From: Paenibacillus sabuli
GTDB taxonomy: Bacteria > Bacillota > Bacilli > Paenibacillales > Paenibacillaceae
Assembly: GCF_014705605.1 (NCBI RefSeq)
Contig: NZ_JACXIZ010000032.1
Span: 1-64,000, forward strand
Length of the DNA: 64,000 bases
Direction of reading: 5' to 3'
Shown: piece after piece, positions 18,590-26,615 of the stretch
Layout of the letters: each line of letters starts with the position of its first letter
Position numbering within the stretch: the stretch's first letter is position 1
Notes under the pieces: generated by a model
Databases searched by the model: none
What the model saw: the letters and a program-made list of their open reading frames with translations, nothing else
What the model was told of the DNA's origin: nothing
Made by a program: the position numbers and the translations under genes

Positions 18590-19595
18590 GCTGAAGCTGG
18601 GCCTGATCGGCCTGGACACGTCGCATGTCATCAAGTTCACCGAGCTGCTGAATAATCCCGAGCACCCGCATCACGTGGCAGGCGCGCGCGTCGTGGCCGG
18701 CTATCCCGGCGGCTCGCCGGACGTCGAAGCGAGCCACACGCGCGTGGAAGGCTTCACGCGGCAGCTCGCCGAGCAGCATGGCGTGGACGTGCTGGAGACG
18801 CCCGAGGCGGTCGCCGAGCAGTGCGACGCGCTGCTCATCACGAGCGTGGACGGGCGCACGCACCGCGAGCTGTTCGAGCGGATCGCGCCCTATCGGCGGC
18901 CGGTCTTCATCGACAAGCCGTTCACCTGCAGCCTCGAGGACGCCGAAGCGATCTATCGGCTGGCTGCCGTACAGCGCATCCCCGTCATGACCACGTCGGT
19001 GCTGCGCTATCTGGAGGCCTTCGAGCGGGAGCTGGATACGGAGGAGACTGTCGAGGGCATCGACTGCTTCACCCCGCTCGTGCTGGAGCCGACCAATCCG
19101 GGGTGGTTCTGGTACGGCATCCACGGCGTGGAGATGCTGTTCCGCGCGCTCGGCACCGGCTGTGCCGAGGTGACCGTGACCGCCGAGACGGCAGGAGCCG
19201 CCGAGAGCGGGCATGCCGCGGACGCGGGAGCTGCTAGCGCAGCAGGGACGCGTACCGGCGGCGCGGACACCGATTCGGGGGACGCACAAGTCGCCAACGT
19301 GCGTGCCGAGATCGCGGTCGCGCGGTGGGCGGACGGCCGGATCGGCACGATTCGCGGCAACCGGACGCGCAGCTACCACTACGGCGCGACGCTGCACTTC
19401 GCCGGCCGCAGCGCGGCGGTCAGCTCCGCCTCCGGCGGTCGGCCGATGCAGGCAGGGCTGCTGGAGCGCGTGCTGCACATGTTCCGCACCGGCGAGCCCG
19501 ACGTCTCGCCGCAGGAGACGCTCGCCATGATCCGCTTCATCGAAGCCGTCAACACGAGCCGTACGACGGGAACGACAGTAAAGCTCCAGCCTTAG
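18579..19595 (+). CDS. Second Gfo/Idh/MocA-like oxidoreductase
   Basis: 338 residues, overlapping the previous gene by 11 nt. The N-terminal KLGLIGLDTSHVIKFTELLN is a modified Rossmann opening with GLDTSHV in place of GxGxxG, and the catalytic-type motif is FIDKPFTCSLEDAE. The helix around WFWYGIHGVEMLFRALG contains the family's histidine. Residues ~205-235 are an A/G/T-rich low-complexity insert (AGAASAAGTRTGGADTDSGD). It ends inside a strong terminator. It belongs to a divergent subgroup of the family; substrate unknown. Confidence 0.88.
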   Translation: MSNELKLGLIGLDTSHVIKFTELLNNPEHPHHVAGARVVAGYPGGSPDVEASHTRVEGFTRQLAEQHGVDVLETPEAVAEQCDALLITSVDGRTHRELFERIAPYRRPVFIDKPFTCSLEDAEAIYRLAAVQRIPVMTTSVLRYLEAFERELDTEETVEGIDCFTPLVLEPTNPGWFWYGIHGVEMLFRALGTGCAEVTVTAETAGAAESGHAADAGAASAAGTRTGGADTDSGDAQVANVRAEIAVARWADGRIGTIRGNRTRSYHYGATLHFAGRSAAVSSASGGRPMQAGLLERVLHMFRTGEPDVSPQETLAMIRFIEAVNTSRTTGTTVKLQP

Positions 19596-19611
19596 GCTGG
19601 AGCTTTTTTTT
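19581..19611 (+). terminator. Intrinsic terminator of the oxidoreductase operon
   Basis: Perfect arms AAGCTCCAGCC and GGCTGGAGCTT with loop TTA, followed by a run of T. The stop codon of the last gene lies in the loop and right arm. Confidence 0.95.
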
Positions 19612-19709
19612 CAGCTACTCGTAATAATTGCAGGACCGTCTGGTGTCACGCGGGCCTTTCGTCAGCGCAAACGTACGTTAGGGTGGCCCAGGTCAGAAGG
19701 GCAGATCAG

Positions 19710-19753
19710 CGGACCTGAAATAGGCTCTCTTACACCAAAAGAGCTGAGGTCCG
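19710..19753. repeat. Nested hairpin in intergenic region
   Basis: Outer arms CGGACCT (19710-19716) and AGGTCCG (19747-19753) enclose a second imperfect stem GCTCTCTT / AAAAGAGC. It lies in the 300-bp gap between the oxidoreductase terminator and the cas operon end. It resembles short intergenic palindromes rather than a terminator, as no U-tract follows. No gene is supported in 19612-19921. Confidence 0.5.
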
Positions 19754-19921
19754 TTAGAGAGTACGGACATACTGCGGAGACTCCCCAACCACGTTAGCCT
19801 CAAATTCAAGCAGTTGACCATAATGCTTGTATGCGGAATTCCACGCCGTCCTGCCAGATCATCTGATGCAGCATCAAACCATTGTCGCAGCTTTAACCAT
19901 CCGGCTTGCGTTTTATACAAA

Positions 19922-22351
19922 CTATAGCGGCTTTAATACCCAGTTGGTTGGATATCCTCCATCTTTATTGGTTTCTTTATTTATTTTGTCCTGCAGATTG
20001 TGCCAATTTACTCCCGGTTCAAAAACTTGCTTACTCTTCAGATAGCGTTTAAAGTGGATATGTTTGAAATAGTCCCGCGGCTTCAAACCCTCGTAAATAG
20101 AATTGAGGAATGCATCAACATACGTTCCAACTTGCTCTTCAGATAATTCTTGGCACTCTTCCGAATGTCCATACATCAGGGCTTCAAAACTGTTATCATT
20201 CGGCTCAAGTTGCACCTTGATCTCGAAAACTTGAACTTTTCCAAAACCGTAAGGTTTGGCCCCGCCGATCGATTCAAACAAGTTGTCGACATCCAGACCT
20301 AAGGTTCCCACCTTATCTTTATATTCCGATGTCCGATGAAGCTGCGAAATATCCAATGCCAGAATGAGCAAGCCTAGCTCATCTTTGGTCAAATTTGAAA
20401 AAGCGATTTCACCGGAAAGTTTAATACCGTCCGGCTGGAGGACACGTTTTGTGGAAAGCAACGAATCCCTTCCTGTATCTTTCTTATCAATCTTTGGTTC
20501 CGTATCTCCCATCGACTTATTTAAAATGTGGTAGTACTTGCGGCCGTTTAATTTAGGCTTTTCTTTTTGAGCATAAGTACTGGCCTTCCCCTTTTTCCTC
20601 TCCGGTTGCTGCAAATACATCCTGCTCGCTGAAGCATACGGCGTCAATAGTTGGAAGTTCTTATCATTAACTTGCGGCTTGCCTGTAATGTGAATTGGTG
20701 AAAAGCGTACCCGTGACTTGTAGGATTCTGGCGCTTCCTTTTTTGAGCTTGTCCGGGCTGCATAACCAAACAAGGCGTTGGCATAATCGATTCTGTCACC
20801 ATCAGGCGTGCCTAGCAGATCGTTTAGTTGGTGCTTATACGGAACTTTGAAGTATGGCGTGCGACCAATCAGCATTTTCTTACCTGTGAACAGAAAAAAT
20901 ACGATCTTACGGCCTTCTTTCCATTTGCTCTCGTATTCAAACAAATCATAAAACTTTCGAAACTCTTTTGATGATTTACCTTTTTTATTAGGCCTTATCT
21001 TACTTAAAAACAAGTTATAACTATTAATTTCTTCTTGACTGATCACAACTGTTTTGTCATCAACCGGCTCGCCAATAACATAATGACTTCTTTTTGAGAA
21101 CGCATTAGTCGAATTAAACAGCCTGCCTTTTGGCCAGTGTTCTTTTTGGCCGGCTCTCGAAATGCTGGTTATTGTCCCGTTATCAGTAGTTTGATAATAA
21201 ACTTCTCCCGATTCATAAGGTTGAAATTCCCTGTTTTTCTTAATGAAAGCCTCATATAAAATATACATGCGCGCTTTCAACCCCCACCGTTGTGCGCTCT
21301 TTCCTGCCAAGTCAGTTAAAATATCGCTTTTACTGCATTTTCTCAACAATTTCTCAAGCAGCAATTTCTCTATTTTATCTAATTCTTGAAACACCGTGTC
21401 TATTTCTGCATGTTTCCATTCGCTAATTTTAAACATTTTTTTACGCGACATTTGCGTGAAACTAAATTGGTCTATAAAAACTGTTTTAAAATGATTTTCT
21501 AATTCAACACTTAGCAAATGTTTATTCTGAAATCGAATGCCTTTTATTTGCTCCGATATCTGATTTATTTCTTTCTCAATCTCATTTAAAAGCTCCAGAT
21601 ATGACTCTAATGATTTTTTGTCGTATAATAACCACGACCGGTTTAATGAAAGATTCCATTTTTTTAATTGATGTTCTTTAACTGATGAAAAATTTTTACT
21701 ACCGATTGGTTTTGCCGGAATAAGGAAAAAATCATTTCCTTTTTTATGTAAATACCCGGCTCGAACCACATTTTCGATTTGAAATGTTTGATCCATCTCT
21801 TGCTTTTCTTTTTGTACTTCTGAATCTAATTCTGAATCATCGTTCATTTCAAAAGGATCATAAACAGAATTACACATTAATTGATACCTGTAAGTTTCTT
21901 TGTCTTCCCCCGCCAAATCCCGATACAACATCTCCGTACGATCAATAAAGTCCGGGGCGCTGGCGCTAAGAATTTCGGCATTGCTGCGCAGCTTTCCTCT
22001 CATCATACTGCCCGCGAGAAACGGCTTGTCCTCATAGTCCTTCCGCAGTTCAACTGCCAGCGGCGTACATGGCTTGAGTTGATAGCGAATACTACCACTT
22101 AGGCGCTCGTCCCGACCACGGATCGGAAGATGGCTCGGAAGCTTGCTTTGTTCATACTGAAGATAGTCACTATCCTCTCCATTCCCTGGAAAAGGAATGA
22201 AATGATAAGGCAATGTCACTTCTTTAAGTGGCGGCTTATTTCTGTCCGATTGTTTTCCCTTCCCGTTCTGATTATTCCCACGATCGTTCCCACTTCCATT
22301 TCTTTGTCCGCTTTGACGTCCCTTCCCATAATCCGAATGTTTCCCATTCAT
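19922..22351 (-). CDS. Large CRISPR-associated RAMP protein, TIGR03986-like
   Basis: 809 residues, last gene of the effector operon; its ATG overlaps the csx19-like stop (ATGA). Residues 1-40 are a G/N/K/Q-rich disordered tail. RAMP (Cas7-superfamily) features follow: LPSHLPIRGRDERLSGSIRY, then GSMMRGKLRSNAEILS near residue 120, and the glycine-rich loop IGGAKPYGFGKVQVFE near 715. It fits the long TIGR03986-type RAMP proteins of type III-D loci. Residues ~190-430 are a lysine/glutamate-rich helical insert in clearly AT-richer DNA. It should be a backbone or accessory subunit of the crRNA effector complex; no cleavage aspartate was identified. Confidence 0.85.
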   Translation of the reverse strand: MNGKHSDYGKGRQSGQRNGSGNDRGNNQNGKGKQSDRNKPPLKEVTLPYHFIPFPGNGEDSDYLQYEQSKLPSHLPIRGRDERLSGSIRYQLKPCTPLAVELRKDYEDKPFLAGSMMRGKLRSNAEILSASAPDFIDRTEMLYRDLAGEDKETYRYQLMCNSVYDPFEMNDDSELDSEVQKEKQEMDQTFQIENVVRAGYLHKKGNDFFLIPAKPIGSKNFSSVKEHQLKKWNLSLNRSWLLYDKKSLESYLELLNEIEKEINQISEQIKGIRFQNKHLLSVELENHFKTVFIDQFSFTQMSRKKMFKISEWKHAEIDTVFQELDKIEKLLLEKLLRKCSKSDILTDLAGKSAQRWGLKARMYILYEAFIKKNREFQPYESGEVYYQTTDNGTITSISRAGQKEHWPKGRLFNSTNAFSKRSHYVIGEPVDDKTVVISQEEINSYNLFLSKIRPNKKGKSSKEFRKFYDLFEYESKWKEGRKIVFFLFTGKKMLIGRTPYFKVPYKHQLNDLLGTPDGDRIDYANALFGYAARTSSKKEAPESYKSRVRFSPIHITGKPQVNDKNFQLLTPYASASRMYLQQPERKKGKASTYAQKEKPKLNGRKYYHILNKSMGDTEPKIDKKDTGRDSLLSTKRVLQPDGIKLSGEIAFSNLTKDELGLLILALDISQLHRTSEYKDKVGTLGLDVDNLFESIGGAKPYGFGKVQVFEIKVQLEPNDNSFEALMYGHSEECQELSEEQVGTYVDAFLNSIYEGLKPRDYFKHIHFKRYLKSKQVFEPGVNWHNLQDKINKETNKDGGYPTNWVLKPL

Positions 22352-22761
22352 TCCGCCATCCCCTCCTCCAAGCCGTACAACACGGTTTTTGCCACAAAGG
22401 CCAGATTGTCCTTATAATCCAAATACTCGCGCACGACCAAAGTCTTGTAGGGCGAAGCGGTTTTTTTGAAGTGCCTGTCCAACTTATACTTGCGCTCAAC
22501 GCTCTCCGAATCGAGCCCGCTATGCTCCATCGGCGCGTACAACACCAGTTGTTCTCCGTCTCGGGCGAGATACAGCTCGCGTTGCGCATTAAAGAAATGC
22601 GCCTCAATCACGCGATCGTCTCGTATAGCTTGCGACAACCACGTATCACCCGACTCTTCCTCTTCATTTAATCGGCCCATTCGCACATCATCCAGCAAAT
22701 GAACGATGTAATAATCGTCGCGCAGCTCCAACTCGGCAAAATCAAAAATCGGCTTGCTCAT
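22348..22761 (-). CDS. csx19: Csx19-like (TIGR03984-type) CRISPR-associated protein
   Basis: 137 residues; the ATG at 22761 overlaps the stop of the upstream Cas7 gene (ATGA), and its own stop overlaps the next start. Visible sequence includes YYIVHLLDDVRMGRLN, a beta-strand pattern ELYLARDGEQLVLYAP and REYLDYKDNLAFVAK. Size, acidic character and position among csx10, Cas7 and TIGR03986 genes match Csx19, a small protein specific to type III-D loci. Its biochemical role is unknown. The family call rests mainly on context and size. Confidence 0.7.
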   Translation of the reverse strand: MSKPIFDFAELELRDDYYIVHLLDDVRMGRLNEEEESGDTWLSQAIRDDRVIEAHFFNAQRELYLARDGEQLVLYAPMEHSGLDSESVERKYKLDRHFKKTASPYKTLVVREYLDYKDNLAFVAKTVLYGLEEGMAE

Positions 22762-24134
22762 TCTGCCCTGCACCACCTTTCGAATTCCTTGTAGTATATG
22801 CGCAGCGTTGCTTCTACTGCCGATTCGATGCGGCCCGAATTGCTGAGCGACAAGCTTGTCTCTAGTCCGTGTCCCTTCATCACCGTATGATTGGCGTAGA
22901 ATTGACCCAGACCAATCCCCGTTCTCCCACCGATTGGCAACTGACCGCTGCCCAGCAGGCGCAGCGCATACACGATTGGGAAGACATAGCGCCGATGCGA
23001 CTCGTCAATGGCATCCAACCCAATCTCAATCACAGCCTCCGCTTGAATTTCCCGCTGTCGTTTCAGCGCCCCCTTGAACGCACTCCCTGTCAGACGGTCG
23101 ATCTTGACATAAGTCGGCTCCGCGTCTTTCTCTTTTTCCGGTCGTTCCACAACCACACGCTTCACTTCGCTCAGCTTGACATCTTCGAAACTGAATTTAC
23201 CGCGTCCATCCTTGCTTCCGAACATTTCCGCGCATTTCTTGTCCGCTAGCTCCGTACTGTCGGTCATGCGAATCAATAGCTTGTACACTTGCTGACGCAG
23301 CAGGCCTCTGATACTCGTGGCGGGAATGACATAAGTGCCTCCCTCCTTCAGCAACCCTGTGAGCGTTCCCTCTATTGAATGCTCCGACTCAGAAAGCGCA
23401 AAAGCTTGATACACCCCGTACGGGAACTTGCCGGACAACGTAAAGGACATCTGCGCATGAAGCTCGCCCTCGTCTCGCTCTGTCGATAACGATTCGGAAT
23501 GATCATTCGAACCCTCGAAGAGGTACGCGTCAACATCTTCGGCACATTGAAAGGCCCACACTTGGCGCTCCAGCTTTAGCAATTCAAAGCATCCAAAGCC
23601 GTTGCTTTTCTTCCCGCCGAATTGAAGCGCCCCGGACTTAATGCCATTCTTCCATATTTGTATAAATGATTCGAAGTTCTGATCCTCGAATTCAATCGTA
23701 AAGCTAAGCTCCGTGCCTACTGGCAAGTATTCCAGCTTGTACTTTTGCTTATCAAGGGCCGCACCTGTATGCGCATCGATCGCCGTGCCTTCTCTGTAGA
23801 CTTTCGGTTCTCTCTTCCCCTCTCGCTTCAATAGCCTAGCATCGCTAATATAAATAGAACTGGTGACAAAAGATTCTTTTGGCTTATCTGAGTTTGTATT
23901 CTCATCCTGCTTGACAGGTTCGACTCCGCCCATGCAGTTGCGGATATCTTGCTCCGGTACTTGAACCGCCCTCAAATAATCGCGAAGTGCGCCGCCGATT
24001 GCATTGCCGCAAAGAAAAGGCTCACCGCTGCTGTTTCGCAATACAGCTTTGCCGTCCTCACCGTCCTCGCCGTCACCGAAATGCACCGGCGACACCGATT
24101 GAATCGTGAAGCGATACCGCTGTTTCTGGCTCAC
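22758..24134 (-). CDS. Double Csm3-like Cas7 protein (two RAMP domains)
   Basis: 458 residues with two fused Cas7 domains. Domain 1 has GNAIGGALRDYL near residue 43, an aspartate in REGTAIDAHTGAAL (D120) and the G-rich FGGKKSNGFGCFEL. Domain 2 has PATSIRGLLRQQVY near 271, an aspartate in VKIDRLTGSAFKGAL (D346) and LPIGGRTGIGLGQFY. In Csm3 the equivalent aspartate cuts target RNA every 6 nt, so two cut sites are predicted in one chain. Starts at GTG overlapping the csx10 stop (GTGA). Csm3-like fusions of this kind are typical of type III-D. Confidence 0.9.
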   Translation of the reverse strand: MSQKQRYRFTIQSVSPVHFGDGEDGEDGKAVLRNSSGEPFLCGNAIGGALRDYLRAVQVPEQDIRNCMGGVEPVKQDENTNSDKPKESFVTSSIYISDARLLKREGKREPKVYREGTAIDAHTGAALDKQKYKLEYLPVGTELSFTIEFEDQNFESFIQIWKNGIKSGALQFGGKKSNGFGCFELLKLERQVWAFQCAEDVDAYLFEGSNDHSESLSTERDEGELHAQMSFTLSGKFPYGVYQAFALSESEHSIEGTLTGLLKEGGTYVIPATSIRGLLRQQVYKLLIRMTDSTELADKKCAEMFGSKDGRGKFSFEDVKLSEVKRVVVERPEKEKDAEPTYVKIDRLTGSAFKGALKRQREIQAEAVIEIGLDAIDESHRRYVFPIVYALRLLGSGQLPIGGRTGIGLGQFYANHTVMKGHGLETSLSLSNSGRIESAVEATLRIYYKEFERWCRAE

Positions 24135-25876
24135 GCGCCTTCGCCTCCTTTCCGCGTTTCCCGATCTTTGTGTTTTCTCCTCATCATCCAGAGACCTTGG
24201 CGCAGCAGCTCCGCGATGAATCGCTTCTGTCTCATTCGCTCATTCGTCTCATCCGCATATAACAATTCCGCCTTCACGCCGCCCAACATCTTTTGAGCAT
24301 ACTCCGTTATTCTGGCGTCTGCCTCCATCACTTGGTCTGGATCGCGGTACAAGTAATCCAATATTCTTAAAAAGTTCGCCCCGGCAATCGAACACTTTGC
24401 ATTATCCGTCATATAATCCGGTTGCGATTCTCCCGAAGCTTTGCGTTGACTTGGTTTTGTTTCTTTTTGATCACGTTGACCCAGCCATTCTTCGACTTCC
24501 CGCAGCATGCGCCCCAAGTGATGATTGCTTAGAGTATCTGCCAGGATCAACGCGGGGCCGTTCTCCGTTGGAGGCCGAATCGCTGGCTTGGATTGATTTC
24601 CTTCAAGAGAAGTCGCGCAGATCATTTCGAGCCAATTCGTCTTGACATGTTCGCTCAAACCCGCATTCATAATGCGAATAACTTCCCAATCTTCGTCGTT
24701 CTCTTTCACTTGTAAATGACCATCCTGCGATGTTGCATGGCCAGCAGCCTCCTTCGGCCCCGCTGCGCCCATGACAAGACGATTCGGATAATCCAGATTC
24801 ACGCCGATCCAGCCGAAGCCCTCCTGCGTCCGGTATCCATGCAATTGAGCTTCCAAGCGGCGAATGCCCGCTTGCAGCAAGCTTTCATCCGGCGTCCCCT
24901 TCAACTTGTACCGCATGACCGATCCGGCCTTGACGCATGCTTCCTTCGGATAACGCGCCTGCCACTTGGCGTTGTAGCCTTCCGTCATCCCGGTTTGCAC
25001 ATAAATCTTTTCTACGCTCACCTCTACTCCAAGCATCTCCTCTAGTCGCTCAACCGGATAGTGCGGGGCCGGCTGCCCATGCCCGTCACGGAAAATGCAA
25101 TCCGAAAGACAAGTGAGGGTAAGATTACCGTTGACAACTTCTTCGCTGGACGGTAACCCCAACAGTCCCTTAGCCTCTTCATAGCCGAAAGGGCGCTCGG
25201 TCAAGCGCACGCTGCAGCGCCCATACCCGGAGCCGCGCGATCCGCCGATGTACCAATCCGGCTCCGCTTGCAGCACCGGCTCGATCCAATCCAGCACGTC
25301 TTCATCCGCCGCAATCAGCGCACGGAAGTGTTGACCCGGGGCGAGCGCCTGATACTGAAATAAATTTTCTTTTTCGCGCTGGTCTTCGTTCTTCTTCGTA
25401 TTGTGATGCAGACGATACACCTTTTTCGGCTTCATCCCGTGTAGAGTCGGTTCACCGTTCACCTGGTCCCGGCCAATAAAACGTGGCTCCAGCACATTTT
25501 TGTCCTTACCCTTGTCACCCTCGAATAAATTGGAAATTGTGAACGGTTCAATGCTTTCATAATCGCCGTGCTCCCGCAGCCTGTGCATATACGCACGCCA
25601 GCGATGCTTGTCCATACGCAGATGCTGCGGAGCCGGCAGATACAAGACGTCTCCAGCGCTCGGGTAGGCTGGATAACAGTATAGTCGCTGTAACAGCGCG
25701 GCCTGCTTTTCCTCTGGAAACCGACCATGACGAATCAACTGCGCAATCAGTGCGCCACGCACTGTCGAACCCGGCAGATGGTCCTTCGACGGCTCATTTT
25801 GGTTGGCCTTGCTCCCGCCCGCGCCGATCTTCAGCGGCTCATGGTTCACAATCTCAATGATGCGGTAATGGCGCAT
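24131..25876 (-). CDS. csx10: Csx10-like RAMP (Cas5-group) with helical C-terminal extension
   Basis: 581 residues from ATG 25876, one base after the previous stop, with GGGAGGGC upstream. Residues 1-380 are RAMP-like: LKIGAGGSKANQNEP and LPGSTVRGALIAQLI near the N-terminus, then the glycine loop IGGSRGSGYGRCSV at ~210-223, diagnostic of Csx10-type Cas5 proteins. A second ferredoxin-like half ends near EGFGWIGVNL. Residues ~395-581 are predicted mostly helical (EEWLGQRDQ, NFLRILDYLY, FIAELLRQGLWMM). No separate small subunit gene (Csm2/Cas11) is present, so this tail could supply that function; that is inference. Confidence 0.85.
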   Translation of the reverse strand: MRHYRIIEIVNHEPLKIGAGGSKANQNEPSKDHLPGSTVRGALIAQLIRHGRFPEEKQAALLQRLYCYPAYPSAGDVLYLPAPQHLRMDKHRWRAYMHRLREHGDYESIEPFTISNLFEGDKGKDKNVLEPRFIGRDQVNGEPTLHGMKPKKVYRLHHNTKKNEDQREKENLFQYQALAPGQHFRALIAADEDVLDWIEPVLQAEPDWYIGGSRGSGYGRCSVRLTERPFGYEEAKGLLGLPSSEEVVNGNLTLTCLSDCIFRDGHGQPAPHYPVERLEEMLGVEVSVEKIYVQTGMTEGYNAKWQARYPKEACVKAGSVMRYKLKGTPDESLLQAGIRRLEAQLHGYRTQEGFGWIGVNLDYPNRLVMGAAGPKEAAGHATSQDGHLQVKENDEDWEVIRIMNAGLSEHVKTNWLEMICATSLEGNQSKPAIRPPTENGPALILADTLSNHHLGRMLREVEEWLGQRDQKETKPSQRKASGESQPDYMTDNAKCSIAGANFLRILDYLYRDPDQVMEADARITEYAQKMLGGVKAELLYADETNERMRQKRFIAELLRQGLWMMRRKHKDRETRKGGEGA

Positions 25877-25877
25877 C

Positions 25878-26615
25878 TCATTGCCCTCCCTTCGATAATC
25901 CGAGCGGTTCGTCATTACACAACAGATTGGCTTCGACTTCACCCCTGCCCCGATGGATGGAGGCGCCAATGTGCCGGAATGCAGCCACGATTCGAACCAG
26001 ATCATCCAAACATTCGCAGCTCGGAGAACACATAAAATGCACAGGCGCGTAGAAAATCAGGCCCTCCTTGACCGCATGATAGGAAGTGAAGTGTTTTTTT
26101 CGGGCGGAGCCGGCCTCTTCCAACTGAATGCCAACCCGCCGCTCGGTCTGCGCCGCCGTCAGATCATGCGACGAGATGCGTACATATCCCTGCTCCTCGT
26201 CCTGCTCCAACATTGACTTGTAGTAATGACGTACGGCCCGCGGCAACTCCAGATGTCCCAGCTTCATCTTTCCCTCTGTCACATTGAGACGATCCTCCTG
26301 CCGCTCATACAGATGCGCAACCAACGGCTTGTATTTGTCTTTCTTAAGTTCTAATTCTGGGTTTAAACCGAACAAAAAATCCATGTGCTCGCAAAATGAA
26401 GCCGCCCGTTGCTGATCAATTTGCATGTATTGCTTGAGCAGCCAGAAGGCTTCCCGCTTGAGCTGGCCTTTGAGCGATTTGGCGTGAAAATAAACAAATC
26501 CGTCTGGATCGGTGAGCGCCTTGCTCTGGACCAGACCGAACGCTTTCTCGCCACTGCTGAATATGGCTTCGCTGCGCAGTTGAACCCGAATAGCATAGGA
26601 ACACGATTCAATCAT
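25878..26615 (-). CDS. Single-domain Cas7/Csm3-like RAMP protein
   Basis: 245 residues from ATG 26615, which overlaps the cas10 end by 8 nt and has GGAGAGG upstream. RAMP features are FHAKSLKGQLKREAF near residue 43 and ASIHRGRGEVEANL near the C-terminus (the glycine-rich loop). Where Csm3 has a cleavage aspartate before a TGxA motif, this protein reads VGIQLEEAGSARK, with Q164 in that place, so it may bind crRNA without cutting. It probably forms part of the Cas7 backbone. The exact III-D subgroup is not certain. Confidence 0.82.
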   Translation of the reverse strand: MIESCSYAIRVQLRSEAIFSSGEKAFGLVQSKALTDPDGFVYFHAKSLKGQLKREAFWLLKQYMQIDQQRAASFCEHMDFLFGLNPELELKKDKYKPLVAHLYERQEDRLNVTEGKMKLGHLELPRAVRHYYKSMLEQDEEQGYVRISSHDLTAAQTERRVGIQLEEAGSARKKHFTSYHAVKEGLIFYAPVHFMCSPSCECLDDLVRIVAAFRHIGASIHRGRGEVEANLLCNDEPLGLSKGGQ

